Assembly: GCA_017535325.1 (NCBI GenBank)
Contig: JAFXUC010000135.1
Location: forward strand, 1-34,290
From: Bacteroidales bacterium
Lineage (GTDB): Bacteria; Bacteroidota; Bacteroidia; Bacteroidales; UBA3824
Length of the DNA: 34,290 nt
Direction of reading: 5' to 3'
Part shown: positions 1 through 7,386 of the stretch, in pieces
How positions within the stretch are numbered: position 1 is the first letter of the stretch
How the letters are laid out: each line of letters begins with the position of its first letter
Notes under the pieces: generated by a model
Databases searched by the model: none
What the model was told of the DNA's origin: nothing
The model's input: only the letters and a program-made list of their open reading frames with translations
Made by a program: the position numbers and the translations under genes

Positions 1-40
1 GCTAGCGTTTATCCTGAGCCAGGATCAAACTCTTCATTGT
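1..40 (-). rRNA. rrs: 16S rRNA, 5' end only (runs off the window)
   Basis: The reverse complement of the first 40 bases contains the universal 16S start AGAGTTTGATCCTGGCTCAG, followed by GATAAACGCTAGC. Only the first ~40 nt of the gene are present and the rest lies beyond base 1. The mature 5' end is estimated at about position 40 from the distance to AGAGTTTGAT. The gene is transcribed leftwards from the three promoters at 163-404. It marks the start of an rrn operon. Confidence 0.97.
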
Positions 41-162
41 ATAAAATTTTTATTTTTTCTACGTCTTTGACTAAGGGTTTATTCTTGTTCTCTTTTTTAC
101 GCCTTGTGCTTGCTGTCAATCTTTTCAAATATCCTGCGCAAATTCTCATCAGAATCGCGGTG

Positions 163-195
163 CAAAGTTACTAACTTATTTTCTAACCACCAAAA
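163..195 (-). promoter_or_regulatory. rRNA promoter nearest 16S (Bacteroidota type)
   Basis: On the minus strand there is TTTTG (191-195), a 20-nt spacer, then TAACTTTG (163-170). This matches the Bacteroidota sigma factor consensus of a TTTG-like -33 element and a TAnnTTTG -7 element. It is the promoter closest to 16S and sits in a ~65-bp segment repeated at 256-322. Confidence 0.8.
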
Positions 196-264
196 TTTTT
201 TAAGTTAAATTTTTGTTAAGAACTTTGTCGCGGTTGCTGATTTTTATCAGCCGAAATCGCGGTG

Positions 265-297
265 CAAAGTTACTAACTTTTTATTTAACCACCAAAA
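265..297 (-). promoter_or_regulatory. rRNA promoter, second tandem copy
   Basis: Minus strand: TTTTG (293-297), 20-nt spacer, TAACTTTG (265-272). The surrounding segment at about 256-322 is a near-copy of 155-220 (shared GCGGTGCAAAGTTACTAACTT on the plus strand), so this promoter arose by local duplication, about 102 bp apart. Confidence 0.8.
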
Positions 298-372
298 TTT
301 TTCGTGTTAAATATTTGTTAATTACTTTTTCCTAATCTCTTAAAGAACCTCGTTCCTTTCGTTTTGCGGGTG

Positions 373-404
373 CAAAGGTAGAGCGATTTTATCATTCTAC
401 AAAA
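373..404 (-). promoter_or_regulatory. rRNA promoter, most distal
   Basis: Minus strand: TTTTG (400-404), 19-nt spacer, TACCTTTG (373-380) followed by CACCCGC. It has the same architecture as the two downstream promoters, but the spacer sequence is different. A boxA-like GTTCTTTAA (about 341-349, minus strand) lies just downstream of it. Confidence 0.7.
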
Positions 405-496
405 TTTTTTTGCATGTTTTTTTAAAATATTTTTTTACAGGTTGAAAGTGTGGAAGTTACAAGGAGAGAAAAAGGGAAAAAATTATGGGTTTTTAT

Positions 497-556
497 GGAG
501 TGCGGGCTGCCAGCCCGCGGTGAAGTACTATTTGGCGGGCTGGCAGCCCGCACTCC
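497..556. repeat. Perfect 22-bp inverted repeat, GC-rich hairpin
   Basis: Bases 497-518 are exactly reverse-complementary to 535-556, with a 16-nt loop. Each arm starts or ends with the GGAGTGC motif and is itself largely palindromic (GCGGGCTGCCAGCCCGC). The arms are far more GC-rich than the flanking AT-rich DNA. Degenerate CACTCCAAACA-like mini-repeats follow at 551-597. No T-tract follows on either strand, so it does not look like a simple terminator. It resembles a dispersed REP-like or miniature element, but that is inference. Confidence 0.8.
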
Positions 557-597
557 AAACACTCACTCCAAACACGCACTCCAAGCACACATTCCAA

Positions 598-653
598 CAA
601 AAAAAATAGTCCCGGGTGCCGGGTTTGAAGAAACCAAGGCACTCAACGGGACT
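598..653 (-). terminator. Rho-independent terminator of the DUF6261-like gene
   Basis: On the minus strand, AGTCCCG (653-647) pairs with CGGGACT (614-608). Inside it GTGCC pairs with GGCAC and GGTTT pairs with AAACC, giving a long stacked hairpin followed by ATTTTTTTT. It lies about 30 bp past the stop of the gene at 684-1382 and insulates that gene from the rRNA promoters. Confidence 0.85.
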
Positions 654-683
654 CTTTCCACATATATATTAATTAAAAGAAAA

Positions 684-1382
684 CTACTCTTTGTTGTCCG
701 TTTTTGCGGAAACCTTAGGCAAAACCCTTATCAAAGCCTCATTAACAAGCGATACAAACGTTTCCACGTCCTTTTCGCCGTTCATCTCCGCAAAAGCCTC
801 CACCTTAGAACGCAATGTTACAAAATCGTACCACGCTTTAACACGTGCCGCCCTGCGCTTACCTTTCAACGAGGTGGAATACTCGTCCCTCTCAACAAGA
901 GCCTTTCGATACTGACGAATCAAAACCGAAATCTGAGAAAGCGACTCATCTAACTTTAACGCGCTAACCGACTGTTTATCAGCCTGTAATTTAGTTACCA
1001 AGGAGTCATAATCAACAAACTTCTTAACAATGCCGACAGTAGGAATGTTGCCGAAACAAGAAAATACCTCCTTGAATTTCAAGGCCGCGTCCTTTACTTG
1101 CGAGGTTTGCCAAACTTCCGAATAATCAACCGCTAATTTCATTTTTCGGAAAATAGCATCGGCTTGAAGCCCGATGTCGTTGATTTTCAACGTATAAGAT
1201 GTTGTTGATTTTAAAACTCGGTTGTCGTGAAACTCTTTTACCGAATTTTTTAAATCCGTAACATATTTACTAAAAGTGTTGTTCTTTAACGAGTCCGACA
1301 CTTCAACAACTCGCTGCAAAAATTCATCAAACTGCTTGTTGGTGAAACTTTGCACTTTTTTTCTCATTACTAAATTTTTCAT
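684..1382 (-). CDS. DUF6261-like helical protein of unknown function
   Basis: 232 aa, no signal peptide or membrane segment, lysine- and serine-rich and predicted mostly helical. The layout recalls the Bacteroidota-restricted DUF6261 family: a D..FR segment near residue 72, a glycine-containing stretch near 110-120, a central L.LDE...L...F/YRKAL.ER region and a conserved VKAWYDF.TLRSKVEAF segment near 185. I assign that family from memory of its pattern, not from a search. The gene has its own promoter at 1423-1454 and a strong terminator at 598-653, so it is monocistronic. Function unknown. The alternative is an unrelated helical hypothetical protein. Confidence 0.75.
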   Translation of the reverse strand: MKNLVMRKKVQSFTNKQFDEFLQRVVEVSDSLKNNTFSKYVTDLKNSVKEFHDNRVLKSTTSYTLKINDIGLQADAIFRKMKLAVDYSEVWQTSQVKDAALKFKEVFSCFGNIPTVGIVKKFVDYDSLVTKLQADKQSVSALKLDESLSQISVLIRQYRKALVERDEYSTSLKGKRRAARVKAWYDFVTLRSKVEAFAEMNGEKDVETFVSLVNEALIRVLPKVSAKTDNKE

Positions 1383-1422
1383 TTCTCTTAAAATTTAAAT
1401 TTGTTGTTTTAAAATTACGCTG

Positions 1423-1454
1423 CAAAGTTAAAAGTGTTATTTAAATTATGCAAA
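1423..1454 (-). promoter_or_regulatory. Promoter for the DUF6261-like gene
   Basis: Minus strand: TTTG (1451-1454), 20-nt spacer, TAACTTTG (1423-1430), then CAGCG. The start codon follows about 41 bp downstream of the -7 element. It matches the rRNA promoters exactly in spacing and -7 sequence. Confidence 0.75.
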
Positions 1455-1629
1455 TTATTCTTGATATTTTTTTATGTTTTGATTATTTTTTGTTATGTTT
1501 TTAGCATTTTTGTTATATTTTTCATATAAAAAAACCTAATTTTAAAGCATTGTAACAAGAATTTTGGAGCAAATGTTAAATAAAGTTAAAAACAAAAGAT
1601 TTACCGAGGGTATAAATAGAAAAAATATT

Positions 1630-1790
1630 GATTTTGGGGACTTTGACCAAAGGTAAAAATGTTAAAAATATAGATTTTGGAGACTTTGACCAAAGGTAAA
1701 AACGTTAAAAATATAGATTTTGGGGACTTTGACCAAAGGTAAAAACGTTCAAAATATAGATTTTGGGGACTTTGACCAAAGGTAAAAACT
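1630..1790. repeat. Tandem repeat, 43-bp unit, about 3.7 copies
   Basis: Units start at 1630, 1673, 1716 and 1759. Each carries GATTTTGGGGACTTTGACCA then AAGGTAAAAA, and the first three end in GTT(A/C)AAAATATA. Only three positions vary among the full units. The unit holds the spaced palindrome CTTTG-AC-CAAAG. On the minus strand each unit reads TACCTTTG, the -7 element, but no -33 TTTG lies at the usual distance. The period is close to four helical turns. Confidence 0.9.
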
Positions 1791-1800
1791 CCCAAAAAAC

Positions 1801-1830
1801 AAAAAAATCCCGCATTTACCATACGGGATT
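1801..1830 (-). terminator. Rho-independent terminator of the amidase gene
   Basis: Minus strand: AATCCCG (1830-1824), an 11-nt loop, CGGGATT (1812-1806), then a run of T. It lies about 25 bp after the amidase stop codon at 1854. Confidence 0.85.
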
Positions 1831-1853
1831 CATTATAAAAAAGGGATAATTAA

Positions 1854-2915
1854 CTATATTTTTGTAATATACTTGGAACTTGCCCAACCTTCAACAACCG
1901 CCTGAATCCTAAACATATTCTCCTGCTGGTCAAGAATGTTGAACTTTGTTCCGGCTTTCAAATCGCTGACAAGACGGCGGGATTTCTTTTGGTCATTATA
2001 CAACATCGCTGAATTTGTAGTAAGTTCACCGTCATAATTATCGTCGGTATTATCCTGCTCAACAAATTCCTTATCCATCCAACCTGTCATTTCGTAAAGA
2101 ATATTATACCATTCTCCGGTTGAATCGCTGCCTATAATATAAACGTATGTGTCAGCAGCCATAGGCGAAGATTTCAAAGGCGCATTAGAACTCGGAGACT
2201 GACGGAAATTCAATTTCACCTTAACTCTACCTATCGTGAGCGAAGAAGAAGCCGATTCTTTAACAGCATCCTTAAACAACTCGCTGACATTCAAGTCTTT
2301 CTTTGTATTTGAAACAATGTCGGCACGCAATGCGTCAAGCGGAAAAGCAGGACCCGGATCGCATTTTCTGCCCGGAGCAATCTCCTCATGTCCCAAAATC
2401 TCTTTTATGTCGTATGCCTTGCAAATAGCCTGACACAACTCTTTTACCGCCTTAATTTGTTCGTCAGTATATTTATACCAATAAGTCATCGTTGTAACGG
2501 CGTTGCGGTGTTTACCGACGAAAACCTTGCTTTCGGGAGTTGCCGTTTTTTTGTCTTTCTTAACCTCCCACCAAGTATAATATTTGCCGTCTATTTTTTG
2601 AAGATAGCCCGGATTAGAAATCTCTATGCCTATCGAAAAGTTGTTGTACGAAGACCTGCCGTTATAACTGCTTGTGCCTGCATGATATGCCTTACGGTTG
2701 AGGTCAACCATCTGCGTAATAGTACCGTCCTCCGAAACCACAAAATGCGCTGATGTTTTCGAGGTTTTTGCGGCAAAAAGTTTTACGGTTGCTTCTCCGC
2801 TCGCACCTGCCGTATAATGGATTATAATCGCGTCAGGTTTCATAACGGCGGTTTTGTTGTAAGCATTGGCCTCTACAAAAGTCGCGCCTGTAAGCCGGTT
2901 GTTTTTTATTTCCAT
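1854..2915 (-). CDS. N-acetylmuramoyl-L-alanine amidase (Amidase_2) with two SH3b-like domains
   Basis: 353 aa. Residues ~15-200 are an Amidase_2/AmpD-type zinc amidase that cuts the bond between N-acetylmuramic acid and the peptide stem. His33 (IIHYTAG), His176 and Asp186 (GHEEIAPGRKCDPG) are the expected zinc ligands, Glu98 (GIEISN) is the likely catalytic acid and Lys184 matches the AmpD lysine. Residues ~225-292 and ~297-353 look like SH3b wall-binding domains. There is no signal peptide, so export is by another route or the enzyme acts after lysis or on recycled muropeptides. The two SH3b domains favour whole wall over soluble fragments. It is monocistronic, with a terminator at 1801-1830 and a weak promoter near 2946-2952. 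A domesticated phage endolysin is possible, but no phage genes are adjacent. Confidence 0.92.
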   Translation of the reverse strand: MEIKNNRLTGATFVEANAYNKTAVMKPDAIIIHYTAGASGEATVKLFAAKTSKTSAHFVVSEDGTITQMVDLNRKAYHAGTSSYNGRSSYNNFSIGIEISNPGYLQKIDGKYYTWWEVKKDKKTATPESKVFVGKHRNAVTTMTYWYKYTDEQIKAVKELCQAICKAYDIKEILGHEEIAPGRKCDPGPAFPLDALRADIVSNTKKDLNVSELFKDAVKESASSSLTIGRVKVKLNFRQSPSSNAPLKSSPMAADTYVYIIGSDSTGEWYNILYEMTGWMDKEFVEQDNTDDNYDGELTTNSAMLYNDQKKSRRLVSDLKAGTKFNILDQQENMFRIQAVVEGWASSKYITKI

Positions 2916-2945
2916 CTTTTAATAATTTTGCGATTAAAAACGCTG

Positions 2946-2980
2946 CAATTTACTAATTTTTTTTTATTTGAAAAATTTTT
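2946..2980 (-). promoter_or_regulatory. Weak putative promoter for the amidase gene
   Basis: Minus strand: TAAATTG (2952-2946) followed by CAGCG, resembling the -7 element plus downstream bases seen at 1423 and 33795. A clear TTTG -33 box is missing; TTTTTC occupies that region. Assignment rests mainly on position upstream of 2915. Confidence 0.4.
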
Positions 2981-3015
2981 TTTAAAGTTTTTGCATTTGT
3001 AGTATTGCCTTTGCG

Positions 3016-5385
3016 CTAATACATTAATTTAAAAGTCTTTCCGCCGGCTTTTACTACCAATACAGAACCGCTCGTAAGGTTCAAAGACAATTCCTCATGA
3101 CTTGAAACCGTAACACCTGACTTTAAAATCCTGCCGCTTAAATCACTGATTGTGTAAGCAACACCGTTATCAGACTCTATAAAAACCTTTTTGTCGAAAG
3201 ACCAAACTTTTACTTTTTCACTTATAACTGGAAGTTCTCCGACAGGAGTTGCAGCGTCAACAGTAACTGTTATGCTTTCAGCCTCCGAGCCAAAATAATT
3301 GTCAGATTCTTCTGCTTTATAATAGACAGTATATTCGCCTGCCGCCTCTACCGAGGGCAATTCTTCTGTGTATTCTCCGTCTTCTTTAAGACTATAAAGC
3401 ACGTTGCCGAAAGCCGCTTTTCCGCCTGAAATCAATACCAAAGGCTTGCCGGAAAATTTCAGGTTGCCGGCAGCGGAAGGCGGCAATGTAATTTTGTTTT
3501 GAGCCTTTTCTACAACGGCAGTTACCGACCTGGCATCTATACCTGTGTATTCGGGAGTTTCGTCAACTTTATACCAAACCTTGTATACTCCAACATTAAC
3601 GGCTTTTGGAAGGTCTTTTGAATAAGTTTTTCCGTCAAGACTATAAGTTACCGTTCCGACATTATGTTGCGGCACTGAAATAAGATCCATCTCTTTTCCT
3701 GTATAAACAAGCGGACTTTTAACTTCCGGGGCATATAAAATTGTCTGAACCTGCTTTAATGTAAAGTAACCCGGCTGATCTTTTTTGTCAATTACAGCAT
3801 ATTCGCCATCAACATGCTCCGCGCTATACACTGTTGAATTGCCGCCTTTCAATTTTTCACAACCTTTAAACATATTACCAGTGTTCACTTGATCGAATTT
3901 ACAAAAAGCATTTGCATAAATAGTTGTAAGATTGCTGCAATCCAAAAACATATACGCGGCTGTCCATACCTCCTTTATAAGAAAACTACTAATATCAATA
4001 GTTTTAAGCGAAGTACAATTATGAAATAAATATGCCATATTAGTAGTCTTTTCGGTATTAAGATAATTAAGACCTACTATTTCCGTAAGATTAGTGCAAC
4101 CTTCAAAAAAATCTCTCAAATACGTGGGTTCGTAATCTACAAACGAAGACTCAAATACTACTTTTTTAATTTTCTCAACGCCTATGTCTTTTAATGACAT
4201 TCCGCAGTATGTGTCAGCCTTGTATTTACCGTAATAAAATGTTACAATGCCGGTTTCAGAATCAAACTGTCTGTAAGGCATCAACTTGTCAGAAACTTTT
4301 ACGGTAAAATTTAGTTCCTGAGAAAAACAGTTTACAGTAATTTTCTGCTCTCCAAGTTTTAATTTGTCATATCCGGTAATCCACTTTGAAAGACTTTCAA
4401 GTTCAACAGTCCGTTCTTGACCGTTTGGCTGGGTTACAGAAAGTTTTCCGTCCTCCAAATTAAAGTTTTCACCCTGTGCATAATCGGTTTGGGGCTTACG
4501 GGTAATCTCGACTTTGAGTTTGGGCTTAGTTTGATCTTTTGAAGTCAAATAGCCGGGAGTGTTTCCCGTTCCGATTATGGCATAGTCGATGCTATTATCG
4601 TCTGTATGGGAATCATAAACAGTGCCGTTACCACCGGAAAGTTGAAAACAATTATAAAACATTCTCCCTTCAAGATTTGCATTTGACCATTTGTCAGGAT
4701 CAACGTATATGGTTTCAACGTTACGACAGTTGGAGAACATATCATTTACCTTTATATGTTGTGCATTTTTTGTATCAAAAGAAGTCAAATCAATAGTTTT
4801 AAAATTACACACCGAAAACATACGGGACATATCGGTAACATTTCTAATGTCAAAACTGCTGAGATCAATTTCTTTAAGAGATCCACAACCCGAAAACATT
4901 TGGGTCATATTAGTTACGTTGGAAGTATTAAAACTGCTAATGTTAAGTTCTGTAAGACTACTGCAACCACAAAACATACTGGACATATTGGTAACTAACT
5001 CCGTATTAAAAGTGCTCAGGTCAAGTTTTTTAAGGCTTGAACAGTACATAAAACACTGCAACATAGACGTAACTTTGGAAGTGTTGAGATTTTCAAGTCC
5101 GACTATTTCTGTCAAATTAGTACAGTTCAAAAACCAATCTGCCAATGATGTCGGATAATAATCTTTGCATGATTCATCTATTACAACTTTTTTTATGGAC
5201 GATGCATTATATTTCCAATGCATTATATCATACGCTCCACTCGGTCTGTTTTCTTTGTAATATATTGTTAACGTTCCGTCTTTTATCACTCCAAAACCGC
5301 TTGGGAGTGCGAAAGTTTTTGTGCAAGTCAGCACCAATAATGCCAATAAAGCAAAAAAGAATTGTCTGAATTTCATTGTTTTCAT
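3016..5385 (-). CDS. Secreted BspA-like leucine-rich surface protein with Ig-like domains and T9SS-type C-terminus
   Basis: 789 aa with a signal peptide (residues 1-26, ending TKTFA). Residues ~85-255 and ~415-540 are DUF285/BspA-type leucine-rich repeats (LDLS.FNT..VTNM..MF.GCSSL). Residues ~290-366 look like a Big_3 Ig-like domain (ITGYDKLKLGEQKITVNC). Residues ~550-627 and ~630-709 are two Ig-like repeats (YSLDGKTYSKDLP..VGVYKVWYKV). Residues ~725-789 (ISDLSGRILKSG ... KAGGKTFKLMY) match a type A C-terminal sorting domain of type IX secretion. Such proteins are usually cell-surface adhesins. The start lies 6 bp after the aminopeptidase stop, suggesting coupling. An in-frame ATG three codons later is an alternative start. 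Confidence 0.88.
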   Translation of the reverse strand: MKTMKFRQFFFALLALLVLTCTKTFALPSGFGVIKDGTLTIYYKENRPSGAYDIMHWKYNASSIKKVVIDESCKDYYPTSLADWFLNCTNLTEIVGLENLNTSKVTSMLQCFMYCSSLKKLDLSTFNTELVTNMSSMFCGCSSLTELNISSFNTSNVTNMTQMFSGCGSLKEIDLSSFDIRNVTDMSRMFSVCNFKTIDLTSFDTKNAQHIKVNDMFSNCRNVETIYVDPDKWSNANLEGRMFYNCFQLSGGNGTVYDSHTDDNSIDYAIIGTGNTPGYLTSKDQTKPKLKVEITRKPQTDYAQGENFNLEDGKLSVTQPNGQERTVELESLSKWITGYDKLKLGEQKITVNCFSQELNFTVKVSDKLMPYRQFDSETGIVTFYYGKYKADTYCGMSLKDIGVEKIKKVVFESSFVDYEPTYLRDFFEGCTNLTEIVGLNYLNTEKTTNMAYLFHNCTSLKTIDISSFLIKEVWTAAYMFLDCSNLTTIYANAFCKFDQVNTGNMFKGCEKLKGGNSTVYSAEHVDGEYAVIDKKDQPGYFTLKQVQTILYAPEVKSPLVYTGKEMDLISVPQHNVGTVTYSLDGKTYSKDLPKAVNVGVYKVWYKVDETPEYTGIDARSVTAVVEKAQNKITLPPSAAGNLKFSGKPLVLISGGKAAFGNVLYSLKEDGEYTEELPSVEAAGEYTVYYKAEESDNYFGSEAESITVTVDAATPVGELPVISEKVKVWSFDKKVFIESDNGVAYTISDLSGRILKSGVTVSSHEELSLNLTSGSVLVVKAGGKTFKLMY

Positions 5386-5391
5386 ATTGTT

Positions 5392-6705
5392 TTATAATGA
5401 ATAAAAAGTTTTAAAAATATTTTTCATATTAAAATGGTCGTAAACGCCGCCTAACTCTCTGATTGAGTGCATTGCAAGAATCGGAGTACCAACGTCAACG
5501 CATTTAAAATCTATTTGCGAGGTCGAAATACTACCAAGCGTAGAGCCGCCTGCCAAATCACTTCTGTTTGTAAATTTTTGAAGCGGAGAGCCTGCCACAG
5601 CCGCAAGTGAAGTGAAAACAGCACCTGAAAAAGCGTCCGTACAATATTTTTGGTCGGCATTGTATTTTAAGACAGGACCTTTATTCAAAAACGGATGATT
5701 TGTCGGACAAGACATTTGCGCAAAATTCGGGTGCAAAGCATGTGCACAGTCAGCCGAAATCATAAACGAATTGGCAACGGCACGTAAAAATTCTTCTTTT
5801 TTGCCGCCAAGTTTTGAAACTACACGTTCCAAAATATTCTTCAAAAACGGTGAAGCCGCGCCTTGACGCGTTCTGCTGCCGACTTCTTCGTTGTCGTAAC
5901 AAACCATAACTTGCGTTGCATTAATGTTTTGCGAAGTAAAAAGACCTTCCATTCCGGCGTGAATCATCGACAAATTATCAAGTTTCGGCGACGAAATAAA
6001 TTCTCTGTCAGCACCTATAAGACAACCTTTCTGAACATCGTAAAGCGAAAGGTCAAAATCCAAAATGCTGTCCGGCGAAACGTTAAGTTCCTGAGCGATA
6101 ATATTTATCAAATAATTTTCGCCTTCAAGCGGTGATTTTATGCAGGCAATAAGCGGCGTTAAATCGTTTTGCTCGTTGATTGCCACACCATCATTAACTT
6201 TTCTGTTGAAATGTATTGCAAGATTCGGAATTTGCAACAACGGACGTTTCAAGTTGAACTGACGGATTTCGGGCTGAAAAACATTCTTCGACTTCAAAAC
6301 CACACGACCAGCAATGCTTAAAGGTCTGTCAAACCACGTGTTAAGAATTGCGCCTCCGTAAACCTCAACATTGAGTTTTATATAAGCGTTTGAAACCGTG
6401 ATTTCGGGGTTTGGTTTTATTTTCAGAGCGGGAGAATCGGTATGCGCCGCAATCAACCTGAAACCGTCTTTTTCGGGTTGCCCCATTCCGACAACAAAAG
6501 CCGCCAAAGCCGTATCGTTTTGAGCGACAAAATATTTTCCCTCTTTTTCGATTTGCCACTCATCTTGCGGCAAAAGTTCTTTGAAACCTCTTCTCAACAA
6601 AGCCGCTTTTATGTTTCTTACAACATGAAACGTAGAAGGGCTGTAAGATATAAAATCAATTAAATCATTGGCAAACTCCTGTGCCTCATCAAGTGTTTTT
6701 TTCAT
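5392..6705 (-). CDS. apeB: M18-family zinc aminopeptidase (aspartyl aminopeptidase type)
   Basis: 437 aa, the normal length for peptidase family M18, a cytoplasmic dinuclear-zinc exopeptidase that removes N-terminal, often acidic, residues. Visible motifs are HTDSP (His88-Pro92, first zinc ligand region), KLDNLSM (Asp243, bridging ligand), CYDNEEVGS (271-277, catalytic Glu pair), SADCAHALHPN (~317-327) and LAMHSIREL near the C-terminus (last histidine ligand). It begins 14 bp after the toxin stop and ends 6 bp before the BspA-like start, with no terminator on either side. It is therefore probably transcribed from the antitoxin promoter at 7348-7376. The gene symbol is given by family resemblance; substrate preference cannot be read from the sequence. 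Confidence 0.9.
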   Translation of the reverse strand: MKKTLDEAQEFANDLIDFISYSPSTFHVVRNIKAALLRRGFKELLPQDEWQIEKEGKYFVAQNDTALAAFVVGMGQPEKDGFRLIAAHTDSPALKIKPNPEITVSNAYIKLNVEVYGGAILNTWFDRPLSIAGRVVLKSKNVFQPEIRQFNLKRPLLQIPNLAIHFNRKVNDGVAINEQNDLTPLIACIKSPLEGENYLINIIAQELNVSPDSILDFDLSLYDVQKGCLIGADREFISSPKLDNLSMIHAGMEGLFTSQNINATQVMVCYDNEEVGSRTRQGAASPFLKNILERVVSKLGGKKEEFLRAVANSFMISADCAHALHPNFAQMSCPTNHPFLNKGPVLKYNADQKYCTDAFSGAVFTSLAAVAGSPLQKFTNRSDLAGGSTLGSISTSQIDFKCVDVGTPILAMHSIRELGGVYDHFNMKNIFKTFYSL

Positions 6706-6719
6706 TTTTCTTTTAAACT

Positions 6720-7001
6720 TTATTTATCTCCGTAATGGGTTCTAAGCGAAACAATTTTCACGACAACTATATCATCGTGAATTTCGTAAACTATTCTGTA
6801 TTCGTGATTTAACCGCCTTGACCAAGTTTGTTTATACGGATAGTGTTTTAATTGCTCAACCTGCCCCGTACCAAAACGCGGATTTTCGGCGATTTCAACT
6901 AAAATATCAGTTAACTTTCTGATCAACGGCTTGTTTCCACTTTTTTTGATACGCGCAATATCTTTCAACGCAGCATCTTCATATTTCAACTCGTAACTCA
7001 T
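6720..7001 (-). CDS. YoeB/RelE-family mRNA interferase toxin
   Basis: 93 aa. It aligns by eye with YoeB/Txe toxins, which enter the ribosomal A site and cleave mRNA. Glu49 (VEQLKH), Arg69 (HEYRIVY) and the His89-Tyr90 pair (RTHYGDK) correspond to the YoeB catalytic residues Glu46, Arg65, His83 and Tyr84. WSRRLNHEYRIVY is the family signature. Three extra residues follow the HY pair, whereas YoeB usually ends there. The start overlaps the antitoxin stop by 3 bases (shared ATGA), the usual coupling of a type II module. All key residues are intact, so it is probably active. Confidence 0.9.
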   Translation of the reverse strand: MSYELKYEDAALKDIARIKKSGNKPLIRKLTDILVEIAENPRFGTGQVEQLKHYPYKQTWSRRLNHEYRIVYEIHDDIVVVKIVSLRTHYGDK

Positions 7002-7324
7002 AGCGATTCAATTAATTGCTCAATTTCTTCACGGCTTTTTGTGCTGACAAGTTTACTTATATCGCTATGCTGCGACTCTTCCAATCTCTTTCTAATGCCT
7101 TCCACATTTCTTTTGTCGGCAAAAAAAGGGTCGCCGGAAGGACTAACTTCATACGGATCGCAGCGGAACTCTTCGGGAATTGCTGCAATTTCAGGGTCAA
7201 GCGTTTTGACCTTTTTCTTTTCGGCACTTTCCAAAATCTTGCCTGCCAGCCATTTAGAGTTGCGTACAGAAAGATTTAACGTAAGAATATAATTCAAAAG
7301 TCCGTTTAATGCTGTTGCTGTCAT
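6998..7324 (-). CDS. Putative cognate antitoxin of the YoeB-like toxin
   Basis: 108 aa from the chosen start at 7324. A longer reading from 7408 is possible but would place its start codon upstream of the promoter at 7348-7376, so the internal ATG at 7324 is preferred. The N-terminal third (NGLLNYILTLNLSVRNSKWLAGKIL) is helical. The charged C-terminal half (DPFFADKRNVEGIRKRLEESQ...) suits a flexible toxin-wrapping tail. I do not recognise a Phd, YefM or ribbon-helix-helix DNA-binding motif, so the antitoxin role comes from position and size. The ATGA overlap with the toxin supports it. Confidence 0.75.
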   Translation of the reverse strand: MTATALNGLLNYILTLNLSVRNSKWLAGKILESAEKKKVKTLDPEIAAIPEEFRCDPYEVSPSGDPFFADKRNVEGIRKRLEESQHSDISKLVSTKSREEIEQLIESL

Positions 7325-7347
7325 AATCCTAAAAAATTTTATCCGTG

Positions 7348-7376
7348 CAAATATAATCTTTTTTTCGCTTAACAAA
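7348..7376 (-). promoter_or_regulatory. Promoter of the toxin-antitoxin/apeB/BspA-like operon
   Basis: Minus strand: TTTG (7373-7376), 17-nt spacer, TATATTTG (7348-7355), then CACGG. Transcription would begin near 7340, giving a short leader before the antitoxin ATG at 7324. It is back to back with the promoter at 7387-7418. Confidence 0.7.
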
Positions 7377-7386
7377 AAAATATTTG

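Larger units (their letters stand above)
1383..1853. other. Intergenic stretch without a gene
   Basis: This AT-rich gap contains the promoter at 1423-1454, a plain AT-rich section (about 1455-1600), the four-copy 43-bp repeat and the terminator at 1801-1830. A minus-strand open frame (1601-1822) exists only because of the repeat. The 43-bp period is not a multiple of three, so successive copies are read in different frames, which argues against coding. Confidence 0.75.

Noticed and set aside
450..953. Plus-strand open frame of 167 aa crossing the inverted repeat and the DUF6261-like gene
   Set aside because: It spans a hairpin repeat and a terminator, lies opposite a well-supported gene with its own promoter, and has no recognisable protein pattern.
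1630..1790. Possible CRISPR array
   Set aside because: Copies are directly adjacent with no unique spacers and no cas genes are nearby; it is a plain tandem repeat.
1601..1822. Minus-strand 73-aa open frame with recurring FTFGQSPQN-like words
   Set aside because: The words come from the 43-bp DNA repeat read in shifting frames; the period is not a multiple of three, and the frame runs across the amidase terminator.
1854..2915. Prophage endolysin as part of a prophage
   Set aside because: No capsid, tail, integrase or holin gene is seen anywhere in the window; the neighbouring genes are ordinary chromosomal ones.
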